NCBI GenBank assembly: GCA_051747385.1
Contig: JBNJGB010000028.1
Span: forward strand, 1 to 64,000
From: JBNJGB01 sp051747385
GTDB taxonomy: Bacteria > Myxococcota_A > UBA9042 > PHBI01 > JACKFB01
Length of the DNA stretch: 64,000 bases
Reading direction: 5' to 3'
The notes beneath the pieces were generated by a model. It ran no database searches. It was given only the letters and a program-made list of their open reading frames with translations, and was not told where the DNA came from. Below are positions 16,994-26,000 of this stretch, in pieces (the stretch's first letter is position 1; every line of letters begins with the position of its first letter). The translations under genes were made by a program, and so were the position numbers.

Positions 16994-17329
16994 GTGAAGA
17001 AAGTGTTCCGCAGCCTCGCAGCGACCGCCGTCGCCATCGGCTTCATGCTGCCCACCACCGCGATGGCCGCCGACGGCAAGGCCATCTTCCTCGACAACAA
17101 CTGCAACAACTGCCACACGATCGAGTCGAAGGGCATCGACTACTCCGAGGACAAGAGCGACAACGACGGCGGCGACCTGTCCAAGGTCGGCGCCGAGCAC
17201 GACAAGAAGTGGATCGCCCTGTTCCTCCTCAAGAAGAAGGATCTGGACGGCAAGAAGCACAAGAAGAAGTTCTACGGCTCCAAGGGCGACCTGAAGACCC
17301 TGGCCACCTGGCTCGAGACCCTCGAGTAG
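16994..17329 (+). CDS. Small monohaem c-type cytochrome, paralogue 2
   Basis: A 111-residue periplasmic protein, GTG start with GGGAGGAG upstream. Signal peptide ends AMA-ADGK and the single haem site is CNNCH. The mature protein lacks methionine; histidines in GAEHDKKW and GKKHKKKFYG are candidate distal ligands, the second being shared with paralogue 1. It is very lysine-rich in the second half, suitable for docking to the acidic N-terminal stretch of the multihaem protein. Divergent from the multihaem operon and closely related to the gene at 13382-13720. Confidence 0.85.
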   Translation: MKKVFRSLAATAVAIGFMLPTTAMAADGKAIFLDNNCNNCHTIESKGIDYSEDKSDNDGGDLSKVGAEHDKKWIALFLLKKKDLDGKKHKKKFYGSKGDLKTLATWLETLE

Positions 17330-17352
17330 CTCTCCGAGCCCTGGAGACGCGC

Positions 17353-17392
17353 GAGAGGCGCGGCCCCGTCCCCGGACGGCGTCGCGCCTCTC
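17353..17392 (+). terminator. Hairpin terminator after cytochrome paralogue 2
   Basis: GAGAGGCGCG (17353-17362) pairs with CGCGCCTCTC (17383-17392); the interior CCCCGTC/GACGG is also complementary and resembles the interior of the terminator behind paralogue 1, so gene and terminator may have been duplicated together. Confidence 0.7.
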
Positions 17393-17792
17393 GTCGTTCG
17401 GGGCCCCCTCGCCGCGCCCCGGCGCCATCACGACCCCTCCCCGCGACGCCGGCGCGGACCGACGGGTCGTGCTGTCCTGATGCGTTTCGACCATGCGACG
17501 CCGCTCCTGCTCGGGGCCGTCGGACGCTCGCCGCCCTGCGGTGCAGGATGCCCCCGCATCACGGCGGCCCTTCTCCACGGCGCCCGCTCCCGCCCGGATG
17601 TCCGGCTCGGACCTCCGGAGTCTCCCTTCCCATGACGCTCACCGCCCGCCATCGCGGACGACGAGTCCGGATCGGATCGTAGGGCCGGTTCGAGCGGACC
17701 GTCAAACGCCCCGAACGCCTTGCGCGGCGAGTCACGCTGTCCCATCATCCCCGGCTCTCGGAGATCGCCCACCGAGGACACGAGGACGTCCC
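17393..17792. other. Non-coding interval (400 bp)
   Basis: Between the cytochrome terminator and the EBP-like gene. No plausible reading frame. A CGAGGAC site lies just before the next ATG and is a weak ribosome-binding site. No promoter motif is obvious. Confidence 0.45.
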
Positions 17793-18530
17793 ATGAGCCT
17801 GTCGATCCGCGACCGCGTGGTGTGGCTGTCCGCCGCGAGCGCCGCCCTGCCCGGCCCCGTCTGCTGGGGGCTGGTGGCCGCCGACGCCGCCGACCCCTAC
17901 ACGGCCTCGTACGCCATGGTCGTGGGCGTGGTCGCGGGCTTCCTCGGCCTGATGGCGGCGCCCTGGCTGCCCAACGGGGATCGGGACGGGAGCCGCTCCG
18001 CGCGCCTCGTCGACATGCTGGTGCTCTGGACCATCGCGAGCGCCTGCGCCCAGCTCGGGTGGGAGCTCCCCTTCGCCCTCATGCACGAGTCCATCGAGGG
18101 CGTGACCGCCCAGGACACCTGGGCCTGGATCTTCTGGGCCTACGGCATCGCCGACGCGCGCTATCTCATCGCCGACCCCTTCGTGGTGATCATGGAGGGG
18201 TTCACGTCCCTGCTCGGCGGCCCGCTGGAGCTGTGGGCCATCTGGCTCCTGGCGAGGGAGCGGGTCCGGGCCGCCGCGCTCGTGGCCCTCGTGGTCGGCG
18301 CGACCCAGTGGTACGGCACGGTGCTCTACTTCGGCGTCGAGGTCTTCCAGGGCCTCGCCCACGTGAACACGGCCAACTTCTTCGACTTCTGGCTGAAGTT
18401 CCTCGTGTTGAACGGCTTCTGGCTGGTCATGCCCCTGGTCCAGTGCTGGGCGGCCGTCGCCGTCCTCACCGACCGCGTCCCCGAGATCCACGCCCGCGCC
18501 GCCGCTACGGCCCGGGCGACCGCCGGCTGA
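17793..18530 (+). CDS. EBP-like (EXPERA domain) membrane protein, putative sterol delta8-delta7 isomerase homologue
   Basis: A 245-residue multi-pass membrane protein. The EXPERA/EBP pattern is clear: ALMHESIEG gives HxxxE (His98, Glu102), DARYLIADPFVVIMEG gives a membrane Glu135, GGPLELWAIWL follows, and VLNGFWLVMP gives NxxW (Asn207, Trp210). These correspond to residues reported as essential in mammalian emopamil-binding protein. EBP enzymes are typical of eukaryotes, but sterol synthesis occurs in some Myxococcota. No other sterol gene lies in the window, so the substrate could be a different isoprenoid. The 3' end overlaps the convergent next gene by 26 bp. Confidence 0.75.
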   Translation: MSLSIRDRVVWLSAASAALPGPVCWGLVAADAADPYTASYAMVVGVVAGFLGLMAAPWLPNGDRDGSRSARLVDMLVLWTIASACAQLGWELPFALMHESIEGVTAQDTWAWIFWAYGIADARYLIADPFVVIMEGFTSLLGGPLELWAIWLLARERVRAAALVALVVGATQWYGTVLYFGVEVFQGLAHVNTANFFDFWLKFLVLNGFWLVMPLVQCWAAVAVLTDRVPEIHARAAATARATAG

Positions 18531-18903
18531 CGCGCACCGCCCACCCGGACAGGGCGACCCAGAAGAGCGTCCGGACCGCCATGGCCACGGCCGTCCGCGT
18601 CTCCCACGGGCCACCCGCCGCGACGTGGACCCAGAACGCGGCGTAGACGATCCCGGTGGCGGCGGCGATGGCCATGGCCAGGCGCGCGCTCCACGCCGCT
18701 CCGCGCCACAGGCCGATCCCGGCGACCGTGTACGCGAAGCCGGCGAGGAAGTTGAACCAGACCACGAAGGGGACGTAGTCGCCGGCGGCCCGGCGGGCCT
18801 CCTCCGGTCCGAACAGCACGGCACCGCCCGAGCGGAGGGTCAGCACTCCGAACGCCACGGCCAGCAGGGCACACGCGACGGTCACGACTCGGGTTCGGTT
18901 CAT
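18505..18903 (-). CDS. Small four-helix membrane protein of unknown function
   Basis: 132 residues starting MNRTRVVTVACALLAVAFGV, with four hydrophobic segments and a conserved-looking central VPFVVWFNFLAGFAYTVAG. ATG 18903 is supported by GGAGG in the leader. I do not recognise the family; similar small proteins are often annotated as DoxX-like or simply hypothetical. A 20-bp TetR-type palindrome lies 13 bp upstream of the start, so expression is likely under repressor control. Confidence 0.7.
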   Translation of the reverse strand: MNRTRVVTVACALLAVAFGVLTLRSGGAVLFGPEEARRAAGDYVPFVVWFNFLAGFAYTVAGIGLWRGAAWSARLAMAIAAATGIVYAAFWVHVAAGGPWETRTAVAMAVRTLFWVALSGWAVRVSRRSPGP

Positions 18904-18916
18904 TCGGCCTCCACAC

Positions 18917-18936
18917 AAGCAAGCGTTCACTTGCTT
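18917..18936 (-). promoter_or_regulatory. TetR-type operator palindrome
   Basis: AAGCAAGCGTTCACTTGCTT has 7-bp perfect arms (AAGCAAG/CTTGCTT) around a 6-bp centre, the shape of many TetR-family operators. It ends 13 bp before the minus-strand ATG at 18903, where a bound repressor would block transcription or its start. No TetR gene is present in the window. Confidence 0.65.
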
Positions 18937-19140
18937 CATACCGGTTCGAGGACCTCGTGTCGAGCGACCGACAACCGCAGGAGCACCTCTCCCGCATGCG
19001 GCGGGTCGGATCGCGACATCGCGGGAGTCGAGGCACGACCCTGCTCGGCGTGGCAGCTGCGCGACCACGAGCCGCGGGCGGTCGCGGCGCGGATCGCGGA
19101 CCGCGTGACGGCGAGGGGTCCCGGATGGCACGCTGCCGCC

Positions 19141-19632
19141 GTGGCCGCGACCGACCGATTGCCGACGACCCGCGCCGTCCTCGTCCTGCAGGAGGCGGGC
19201 GTGGACTTCGAGCGACGCCTCGTCCCGCCGCGGGAGCACGGCGGCACCACGCACCGCTCCCGCGCCCTGGATGTGGAGGAGCACGCCGTCGTCGACACGC
19301 GCGTCATGCAGGACGACGCCATGAACCCGCTCATCGTCCTGATGCACGGTGATCGGAAGGTGTCGATGAAGCGCCTGGCGGCCGAGGTGGGGACGGAGCG
19401 CGTGCTGCCGCTGCACCCCAGCGTCGCGGAGCGGCACACGGGCTATCCCATCGCGTCGACCAGCCCCGTCGGCACGAAGCGCCCCCTGCCCGTCTACGCC
19501 GAGTTCACGCTGTTCGAGCTTCCCCGGATCTGGATCGACGGCGGAAGCCCCGGGTTTCTCATCGGTGTCGACCCGCACGACCTGGACCGCCTGCTCTCCC
19601 CGACCTGGGTGGACGTGGGCGAGCCGAGGTGA
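19141..19632 (+). CDS. ybaK: YbaK/EbsC-family aminoacyl-tRNA deacylase
   Basis: About 163 residues. The pattern is that of YbaK trans-editing proteins: TTRAVLVLQEAGVDFERRL at the N-terminus, VMQDDAMNPLIVLMHGDRKV in the core, MKRLAAEVGTERVLPLHP, TGYPIASTSPVGTKRPLPVY (the glycine-rich GxxSPxG region) and SPGFLIGVDPHDLDRLL at the end. E. coli YbaK hydrolyses Cys-tRNA(Pro). The start is uncertain: GTG 19141 directly precedes the conserved region but has a poor ribosome-binding site, and GTG 19105 is also in frame. Monocistronic and cytoplasmic. Confidence 0.75.
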   Translation: MAATDRLPTTRAVLVLQEAGVDFERRLVPPREHGGTTHRSRALDVEEHAVVDTRVMQDDAMNPLIVLMHGDRKVSMKRLAAEVGTERVLPLHPSVAERHTGYPIASTSPVGTKRPLPVYAEFTLFELPRIWIDGGSPGFLIGVDPHDLDRLLSPTWVDVGEPR

Positions 19633-19657
19633 GCCGGGGCGGGCAGCGCTCGGGCCA

Positions 19658-20815
19658 TCACGTCGAGAACGCGATCGGCAGCACGCGCATGGCGCCCTCC
19701 ACCATGCGCTTCGCGAGCGGCTTGAGGTGCATGTCGCGGGCCGCGCACCAGCGGCAGCGGACGTTCGCCGGACCGAAGAGGCAGATGTCCGCCTGCTCGA
19801 CGACGTGGTCGGACATCTCGGCCTTCCAGCGCGAGGGCTCGCCCAACAGCTCGAACGAGGCCAGGCCGTCGTCGAGGGAGCGCCCGATGGCCTCGTGCAT
19901 CAGCAGCAGGCCGGGCGACAGGCGACGCAGCGTCCCGTCGTAGGACGTCTTCATGGCGAAGTAGCGCCCGTTGAAGACCGCGCCGAACAGGTGGGCGGCC
20001 GGCTCGCCGTCCACGTAGAGGAGGTACTGCCTCCACCAGCCGGCCCGGGCGAGGCGGTGGGCCAGGTCCCGGTAGAAGGCCTCGATGCCGGGCTCGGTGG
20101 TCAGCGAGGTGTCCTCCACCGCCTTCCAGCTCCGGTCCTCGACGTAGAGGACCTGGTCCAGCGCCGCGTCCACGTCCTCCGGGCGGGTGACGACGCGCAT
20201 CACGACGTCGTGGTCCCGCCGGATGCGACGCGCCTTGCGCTTCAGCTCGTGGCGGACCTTCTTGTGCAGGCCGGCCTCCCAGGCCGCCCTCCCGCCGGGG
20301 TTGCGCACGCTCGGGGCGCCGCGGACCGCGTGGACCCGCATCCCGTGGCCCATGGGCAGCGGCTCCTCCCGGATGGCCTGCGTCACCGCCGAGTCGACCC
20401 GCTGCCTGGGGAGGGCCAGGGTCTGCTGCGGATGGAAGCGGCGCGCGTGCCACAGGACGGCCTCCAGCACGGAGGCCGCGTCGCCGCCATGGACGAGGTC
20501 CGACCACTTCGCGTGCGCGTTCACCGGCAGCACCATGGAGCCGGGGTGCCAGATCTCGCCGCGCCGATCGTCCAGGAGCGGGGCCACGCCGACCAGCGTG
20601 CCGCGCCGGCGCACCTCGAGGAAGGCGAGAGGCCGATCCCGCCAGAAGTGGTCCAGCCAGGTGGTGATCCACTCCCAGGTCTCGAAGAGGGTGGCGTCCG
20701 GCGAGGAATCGACCAGGGCCCTCCACTCGTCTCTCAGACGCCCGAGCTCGGAGCGCTCGCAGACCTCGGTGGCCACCACGGCGCGCGCCGGCTCGATCGT
20801 GTGCAGGATCGTCAT
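19658..20815 (-). CDS. GNAT-type acetyltransferase (BioF2/CelD-like)
   Basis: A 385-residue cytoplasmic protein. The N-terminal half opens with an ELGRLRDEWRALVDSSPDAT segment and contains TLFETWEWITTWL, typical of the BioF2-like double-GNAT family (Acetyltransf_6). The C-terminal GNAT half has HKKVRHELKRKARRIRRDHD and VDGEPAAHLFGAVFNGRYFA, with the family's helix-strand core. Members transfer acyl groups in polysaccharide or peptide modification. ATG 20815 has a GGGGGAG site and overlaps the upstream stop by 4 bp (ATGA), so it is the second gene of a two-gene operon. Confidence 0.8.
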   Translation of the reverse strand: MTILHTIEPARAVVATEVCERSELGRLRDEWRALVDSSPDATLFETWEWITTWLDHFWRDRPLAFLEVRRRGTLVGVAPLLDDRRGEIWHPGSMVLPVNAHAKWSDLVHGGDAASVLEAVLWHARRFHPQQTLALPRQRVDSAVTQAIREEPLPMGHGMRVHAVRGAPSVRNPGGRAAWEAGLHKKVRHELKRKARRIRRDHDVVMRVVTRPEDVDAALDQVLYVEDRSWKAVEDTSLTTEPGIEAFYRDLAHRLARAGWWRQYLLYVDGEPAAHLFGAVFNGRYFAMKTSYDGTLRRLSPGLLLMHEAIGRSLDDGLASFELLGEPSRWKAEMSDHVVEQADICLFGPANVRCRWCAARDMHLKPLAKRMVEGAMRVLPIAFST

Positions 20816-21384
20816 GGCTCCCCCCTCTCCAACCGGGCCTCCTTCCAGAGCAGGAAGCCGGAACGCCGACACCCGGCGTAGTCCGTGTCGCCGTCCACCG
20901 GCGGGCGGCAGAACACGCCCTCCAACGTGACGACGTCGCGCAGGCTCAGCATCCGCCGCGTCCGCTCGTCGAAGAGGCGCTTCACGGGCTCTCGGGACGT
21001 GTAGGCCCCGCCACAGTGCGGCTCCATCTCGGCCATGGAGCCCAGGCGTTCGAGGGTCCAGCGGTCGTCCAGGGGCGCCACGAGGTCTTCGAAGGACCTC
21101 ACGCGCTCGCCGGGCCGGAGACCCAGCGGTGCCGGGCGCAGGCGGCGCGCCTCACCCTGCGGCGTCGGCCCGCCGGGGGCGCCGGTGAGCCGCGTCACGT
21201 TGCGGAGCAGCAGGCGGGGATCGGCCAGCCCCCTGCGGCCCGTCCCGACGACGTAGCGCAGTGTCCGCTCGCCGCGACGCACGAACCGGCCCGGGGACGT
21301 CGGTTCGTCCCCGGCGGCCGGGAGCCCTCGAAGCTGACAGTTCGGCTCCGCGGCCAGACTGCGCTCCCTTCCCTTCGGCTCCAT
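20812..21384 (-). CDS. Conserved protein of unknown function, operon partner of GNAT
   Basis: 190 residues, ATG with a long GAGGGGGGGG stretch upstream. The C-terminal 80 residues look conserved: PHCGGAYTSREPVKRLFDER, MLSLRDVVTLEGVFC and a Cys-containing tail (DYAGCRRSGFLLWKEARLER). I recall similar uncharacterised proteins next to BioF2-type GNAT genes. The cysteines and histidine (HCGG, VFC, AGC) could bind a metal. It is coupled to the downstream GNAT by a 4-bp overlap, so the two probably act on one substrate. Confidence 0.65.
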   Translation of the reverse strand: MEPKGRERSLAAEPNCQLRGLPAAGDEPTSPGRFVRRGERTLRYVVGTGRRGLADPRLLLRNVTRLTGAPGGPTPQGEARRLRPAPLGLRPGERVRSFEDLVAPLDDRWTLERLGSMAEMEPHCGGAYTSREPVKRLFDERTRRMLSLRDVVTLEGVFCRPPVDGDTDYAGCRRSGFLLWKEARLERGEP

Positions 21385-21517
21385 GCCCCCCCCTCGTCGA
21401 ATGCGCTGCTCGGATCGCCCGACAAGGCAAGCAAGCGGCGTACCAGCGACAGGCGCTCTCTCGGCCGCTGCCCCCACCACCCGTGTCCCGGGGGCCGAGG
21501 CGCATTGCCCCGCCGCG
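21385..21517. other. Leader of the GNAT operon
   Basis: 133 bp between the minus-strand start at 21384 and element R1. It should hold the promoter of the GNAT operon. No consensus promoter seen. Confidence 0.4.
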
Positions 21518-21695
21518 GACAGGGTGCCCGGGGCAATCGCAGAGTCGGAAGAGTGAAGGCCGCGCGGCGGTACGGGGTCCGGCGCCGGATTGCACCCGCT
21601 CGCGAACGATGGGTTTTGCAGGTCTGCGAGCGGGCAAGGGCAAGGGCAAGGGCAAGGGAGGGCGGTCGACTTTGCGACCGCCCTGACAGGGTGCC
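21518..21695 (+). repeat. Element R1, copy B, with 11-bp direct repeats
   Basis: Identical GACAGGGTGCC occurs at 21518-21528 and 21685-21695. Between them (21529-21684, 156 bp) lies a full R1: left end CGGGGCAATCGCAGAGTCGG, four CAAGGG hexamers (about 21635-21658) and the right hairpin AGGGCGGTCG-ACTTTG-CGACCGCCCT (21659-21684). The copy sits in the divergent promoter region between the GNAT operon and sbcD, in the sbcD direction. Flanking duplication plus terminal inverted repeats indicate past transposition. Confidence 0.85.
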
Positions 21696-21772
21696 GCGCG
21701 CCTGTGGACATGCGACGCGATCTGTCGCATCACGGGCCTGGCATCGTCGGAGGACCGCCCCGGGGAGGAGCG

Positions 21773-23011
21773 ATGCGGCTGATCCACACGTCCGACTGGC
21801 ACCTGGGCCACCGCCTGCACGACGTCTCGCGCGAGCGCGAGCACCGGGAGTTCCTCGACTGGCTGCTCGACCGCATCGAGGAGCACGCCGTGGACGCGCT
21901 GCTCGTCGCCGGCGACGTCTTCGACGTGGCGAACCCGTCGGCCCGGGCCCAGGCGCTCTGGTACGACTTCCTGGCCGACGCCTCGCGGCGGTTCGAGGGC
22001 CTGGAGATCGTCGTCATCGGCGGAAACCACGACTCCGCGGCGCGCCTCGACGCCCCCGATCCCATCCTGCGGGCCCTGGACGTGCGCGTGGTCGGCGGGA
22101 TGCCGCAGCGCGCAGGGGCACCGGCCCCGGCCGCCACGGTGATCCCGCTCCACGATCGCCGGGGGACGCCGGCCGCCCGGGTCGCCGCGGTGCCGTTCCT
22201 TCGACCCGCGGACCTGCCCCGGGTCGAGGGCGACGGGGATCCGCTCGTGGAGGGCGTCCGGGCCATCTACGCGGACGCCATCGCGGAGGCCCGGGAGCAG
22301 GCCGGCGACGATCTGCCCGTGGTGGCCATGGGCCACTGCTACATGACCGGGACCGCCCTGAGCGACCTGAGCGAGCGCAAGATCCTCGGCGGGAACCAGC
22401 ACGCCCTGCCCGTGGACATCTTCCCCGACGACGTCGCCTACGTGGCCCTGGGACACCTCCACCGGGCGCAGGCGGTCGGGCGCGAGACGGTCCGATACAG
22501 CGGCTCGCCGATCCCCCTGAGCCTGGCCGAGCGGGACTATCCCCACCAGGTGGTGCTGGTGGACCTGGCCGGCCCGGGTGCGGCCGACGTGCGCCCCCTC
22601 CGCGTGCCCCGCTCCGTGGAGATCCTCCGCGTGCCCGAGCGGGGACACGCGCCGCTCGAGGAGGTGCTCCCCAGGCTGCAGGCCCTCGACCTGCCGAGCC
22701 GAAACGGGGACGCGGCGCCGTTCCTGGAGGTGGGGGTGCGCCTGGAGCAGCCGGAGCCCACCCTCCGCCGGCGCATCGAGGAGGCCCTGGAGGGCAAGCA
22801 CGTCACGCTGGCCCGCATCGTGCCCAGCTACACGGGCGACCGGGAGAGCCTGTCCCAACGAGAGCCCGACGGTCGGGGCCTGAAGGACATGAGCGTGGAG
22901 GAGGTCTTCCGCCATCGCTGGCGCCGCGACCACGACGACGAGCCCCCGGAGGACCTGCTGGAGGCCCTCCACGAGCTGATCGACCAGGTGGAGCAGGAGG
23001 GCGCGCGATGA
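21773..23011 (+). CDS. sbcD: Exonuclease SbcD (Mre11-type nuclease subunit)
   Basis: A 412-residue cytoplasmic nuclease. All calcineurin-like phosphoesterase motifs are present: HTSDWHLGH, VAGDVFD, GGNHDS, VAMGHCYM and VALGHLHR, with the YSGSPIPLS capping region. The C-terminal part provides SbcC-binding helices. ATG 21773 has GGGGAGGAG directly upstream; an earlier in-frame start would run into repeat R1. The stop overlaps the SbcC ATG (ATGA). Together they process hairpins and double-strand ends, notably palindromic DNA like the R1 copy just upstream. Confidence 0.95.
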   Translation: MRLIHTSDWHLGHRLHDVSREREHREFLDWLLDRIEEHAVDALLVAGDVFDVANPSARAQALWYDFLADASRRFEGLEIVVIGGNHDSAARLDAPDPILRALDVRVVGGMPQRAGAPAPAATVIPLHDRRGTPAARVAAVPFLRPADLPRVEGDGDPLVEGVRAIYADAIAEAREQAGDDLPVVAMGHCYMTGTALSDLSERKILGGNQHALPVDIFPDDVAYVALGHLHRAQAVGRETVRYSGSPIPLSLAERDYPHQVVLVDLAGPGAADVRPLRVPRSVEILRVPERGHAPLEEVLPRLQALDLPSRNGDAAPFLEVGVRLEQPEPTLRRRIEEALEGKHVTLARIVPSYTGDRESLSQREPDGRGLKDMSVEEVFRHRWRRDHDDEPPEDLLEALHELIDQVEQEGAR

Positions 23012-26000
23012 AGATCCTCGCCATCCGCGGACGGAACCTCGCCAGCCTGGACGGGGACTTCGAGGTGGACCTCGCCGACGGCGCGCTCGGACGCGTCGGC
23101 CTCTTCGCCATCACCGGCCCGACCGGGGCGGGGAAGTCCACGCTCCTGGACGCCGTCTGCCTGGCGCTGTTCGACAAGACGCCGCGCTTCAGCGAGCGAG
23201 GCGGGGTCCCCGTGGGCCATCCCGGCCAGGACGAGGAGCTTCGCGTGGCCGCACACGACGTGCGGAACCTGCTGCGCCGGGGCACGGGCGAGGGCTTCGC
23301 CGAGGTGGACTTCCGCGGGCGGGACGGGCGCCGCTACCGGGCCCGCTGGTCGGTGCGGCGCGCCAACAAGAAGCCGGGCAGGCGGCTGCAGAACCAGGAC
23401 GTGACCCTCGTCGACCTGGAGACGGACCGCCGCGTCGGCCGTACCAAGACCGACGCGCTCGAGGCCATCGAGGATCGCCTGGGCCTGACCTTCGACCAGT
23501 TCCGGCGCTCGGCGCTCCTGGCCCAGGGGGACTTCGCCGCGTTCCTGAAGGCGAAGGACGACGATCGCGCGGAGCTCCTGGAGCGGATGACCGGGACGGA
23601 CATCTTCCAGCGCATCTCCCGGGCCGCCTACGAGCGCAGCAAGGCCGAGCACAAGCGCGTCGAGGACGTCGAGCAGCGCCAGCGCGACCTGGGCGTGCTC
23701 GCGTCGGAGGACCGGGAGGCGCTGGAAGCCGAGCTCGCCGAGGAGGAGCACGCCTTCGGGGACGCGCGGACCACGACGCAGGCCCTGGAGGCCCACGCCC
23801 GCTGGTATGCGGAGCGCGCGGAGCTCCGGGCCAAGGCCGAGGAGGGCGAGCGCGAGGTCGATGCGGCCGAGGAGGCCTGGCAGTACGCCGCCGCACGGCG
23901 GGAGGAGCTGCAGCGGATGCGGGCCGTGGAGCCGCTCCGGGCGCACATCGAGGGCGTGGACCGGGCCGAAGTGCGCCTCGCGGAGGCCCGCAAGCGAGCC
24001 GAGGAGGCCGTCGATCGGGCCGAGAGGGCGCGGACGGCCGCGGAGACGGCGAAGGCAGCGCGACAGGCCGCCGTGAAGGCGGAGGAGGAGGCGCGAGGGG
24101 CGCAGAAGGAGGCCGGCCCGGCCCTGGACCGCGCCAAGGCTCTCGACCGGAAGCTCGAGGAGGCCGGACAGGCCGTGCGCCAGGCCACGGAGCGCCGGGC
24201 GGGGCGGGCGAAGGCCGCCGAGGAGGCCTCGGGGAAGGAGGCGGGTCTCCGCGAACGCCTGCGGGGGCATCGGCAGGCGGAGGAGGAGGCCGCGACGTGG
24301 CTGGCCGAGCACGAGCACGTCGCGCCTGTCGCCCGCGCATGGACGGCCTGCGAGCAGGAGCTTCGGAGGGTCGAGGCGGCCCTGCGCGACCGAAAGTCGG
24401 CCGAGGCCGAGGCGGAGCGGCTCGAGGCGGCCCTGCAGACCGCCGAGGCCGAGGCGAAGCGCACGGCCGGAGCGGCGAAAGAGGCCGAGGACGCCCTGGC
24501 CGCGGCGAAGGAGGCCCGCGAGCGAGCCGAGGGGGAGGCCTCGGCCGTGTCGGGCGAGGCGCTGCGAGAGGAGCGCCGCGGCCTGGAGGAGCAGGGCGAG
24601 CGCGCCCGCCGGGCGCTGGCGGCCGCCGAGCAGGCGACGACCCTCGCGGCGGAGCGGGACCGGGCCGAGAAGGCTGCGCGCGAGCACCGGGAGGCGGCGA
24701 AGGCGGCGCGGAAGGAGGCCGAGGAGGCCCGGGCCGAGGGCGAGCGGCTGGCCACGGTCGTGGAGGAGCGCGCCCGGGCCGCGCGTCGGGCCGAGGCGGC
24801 GCGCTCCCACGACGAGGAGCGCCAAGAGCTTCGAGAGGGGGAGCCCTGCCCGCTCTGCGGCTCGGAGGATCACCCCTGGGCGAAGGGCACGCCCATGGCG
24901 GGTCTGCTCGACGGCCTGCGCCGCGACGAGGAGACGGCGCGCAGGGAGCAGACGGAGGCACAGGCCCACGCCGAGGCCGCCGGGGAGCGCGCCCGGCAGG
25001 CCGATGAGCGGGCGGAGGAGCAGGAGGAGGCCGCGGGGGATCGCCGAGATCGCCTCGCGGAGCAGGTCGACGCGTGGCGCGACGTGCGGAGCGAGGACCT
25101 CCCCGCGGAGCCGACGGAGGGCGGGGCCCTGGACGCCGCCCGGGCGTGGCGGAGAGACGTCGCGAAGCGCCTGGAGGACCTCGCCGCCCGGGAGGAGGCC
25201 CTGGAGCGCCTCCGGGCTGCGGCGGAGGAGAAGCGCCGGGCCTTCGAGGCGGCGAGGCAGGGGCGGGACGAGGCGCTGGAGCGCTCACGCCGCGCCGACC
25301 GGGCGCTCCGGGAGCTGGAGGCGGCCCTGGAGGAGGCGCGCGGCGAGGCGGCCCGGGCCGGGATCCGGCGCAAGGAGGCGATGGAGGCGCTCGAAGCCTA
25401 CCTGTCGGGCTTTCCCGGCTGGGAGACGACGGTCGCCACGAACCCGGACGGCTTCCGCCTGGAGCGCAAGCGGGAGGTGGAGGCGTACGCGGAGCAAGAC
25501 AAGCGTCGGGGCGAGGCCCGCGAGGCCGCGGGACGGCTGGAGCCGAGGGTCGCCGAGGCGGCCGCGGAGGCGAAGCAGGCGGCGGAGCGCAGGGACGAGG
25601 CCGAGATCGAGCGACGGGACGCAGACCAGGCGTTGGCCGGGCTGAAGGAGGAGCGCGGAGGGCTCCTGGGAGGACGAGCGACCGAGGAGGTGGAGCGGGC
25701 GCTCGAGCAGGCGGCGACGGACGCCGAGGCGAAGCGCAAGCAGGCCGACGAGGAGGCCGGCCGGGCGCAGGAGGAGCACGCGGCGGCCCGGACGGCTCGC
25801 GAGGAGGCCGCCGAGCAGGTGGGGGCCCGGGAGCGAGAGCTGAAGTCGGAGCGGGACGCCCTGGCTGCGCGGCTGGCCGAGCGCGGCCTGGCCGAGGAGG
25901 AGGCCCGGGAGCGGCTGGCGCGGGATCCGGAGGCCGTCGAGCGGGAGGCGAAGGCCCTGGCCGACCTGGACAAGCGTCGCGACACCGCCCACGCCGTGGC

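Noticed and set aside
21641..21658. CAAGGG repeats as a possible CRISPR array
   Set aside because: Contiguous 6-bp units without spacers, located inside the R1 element.
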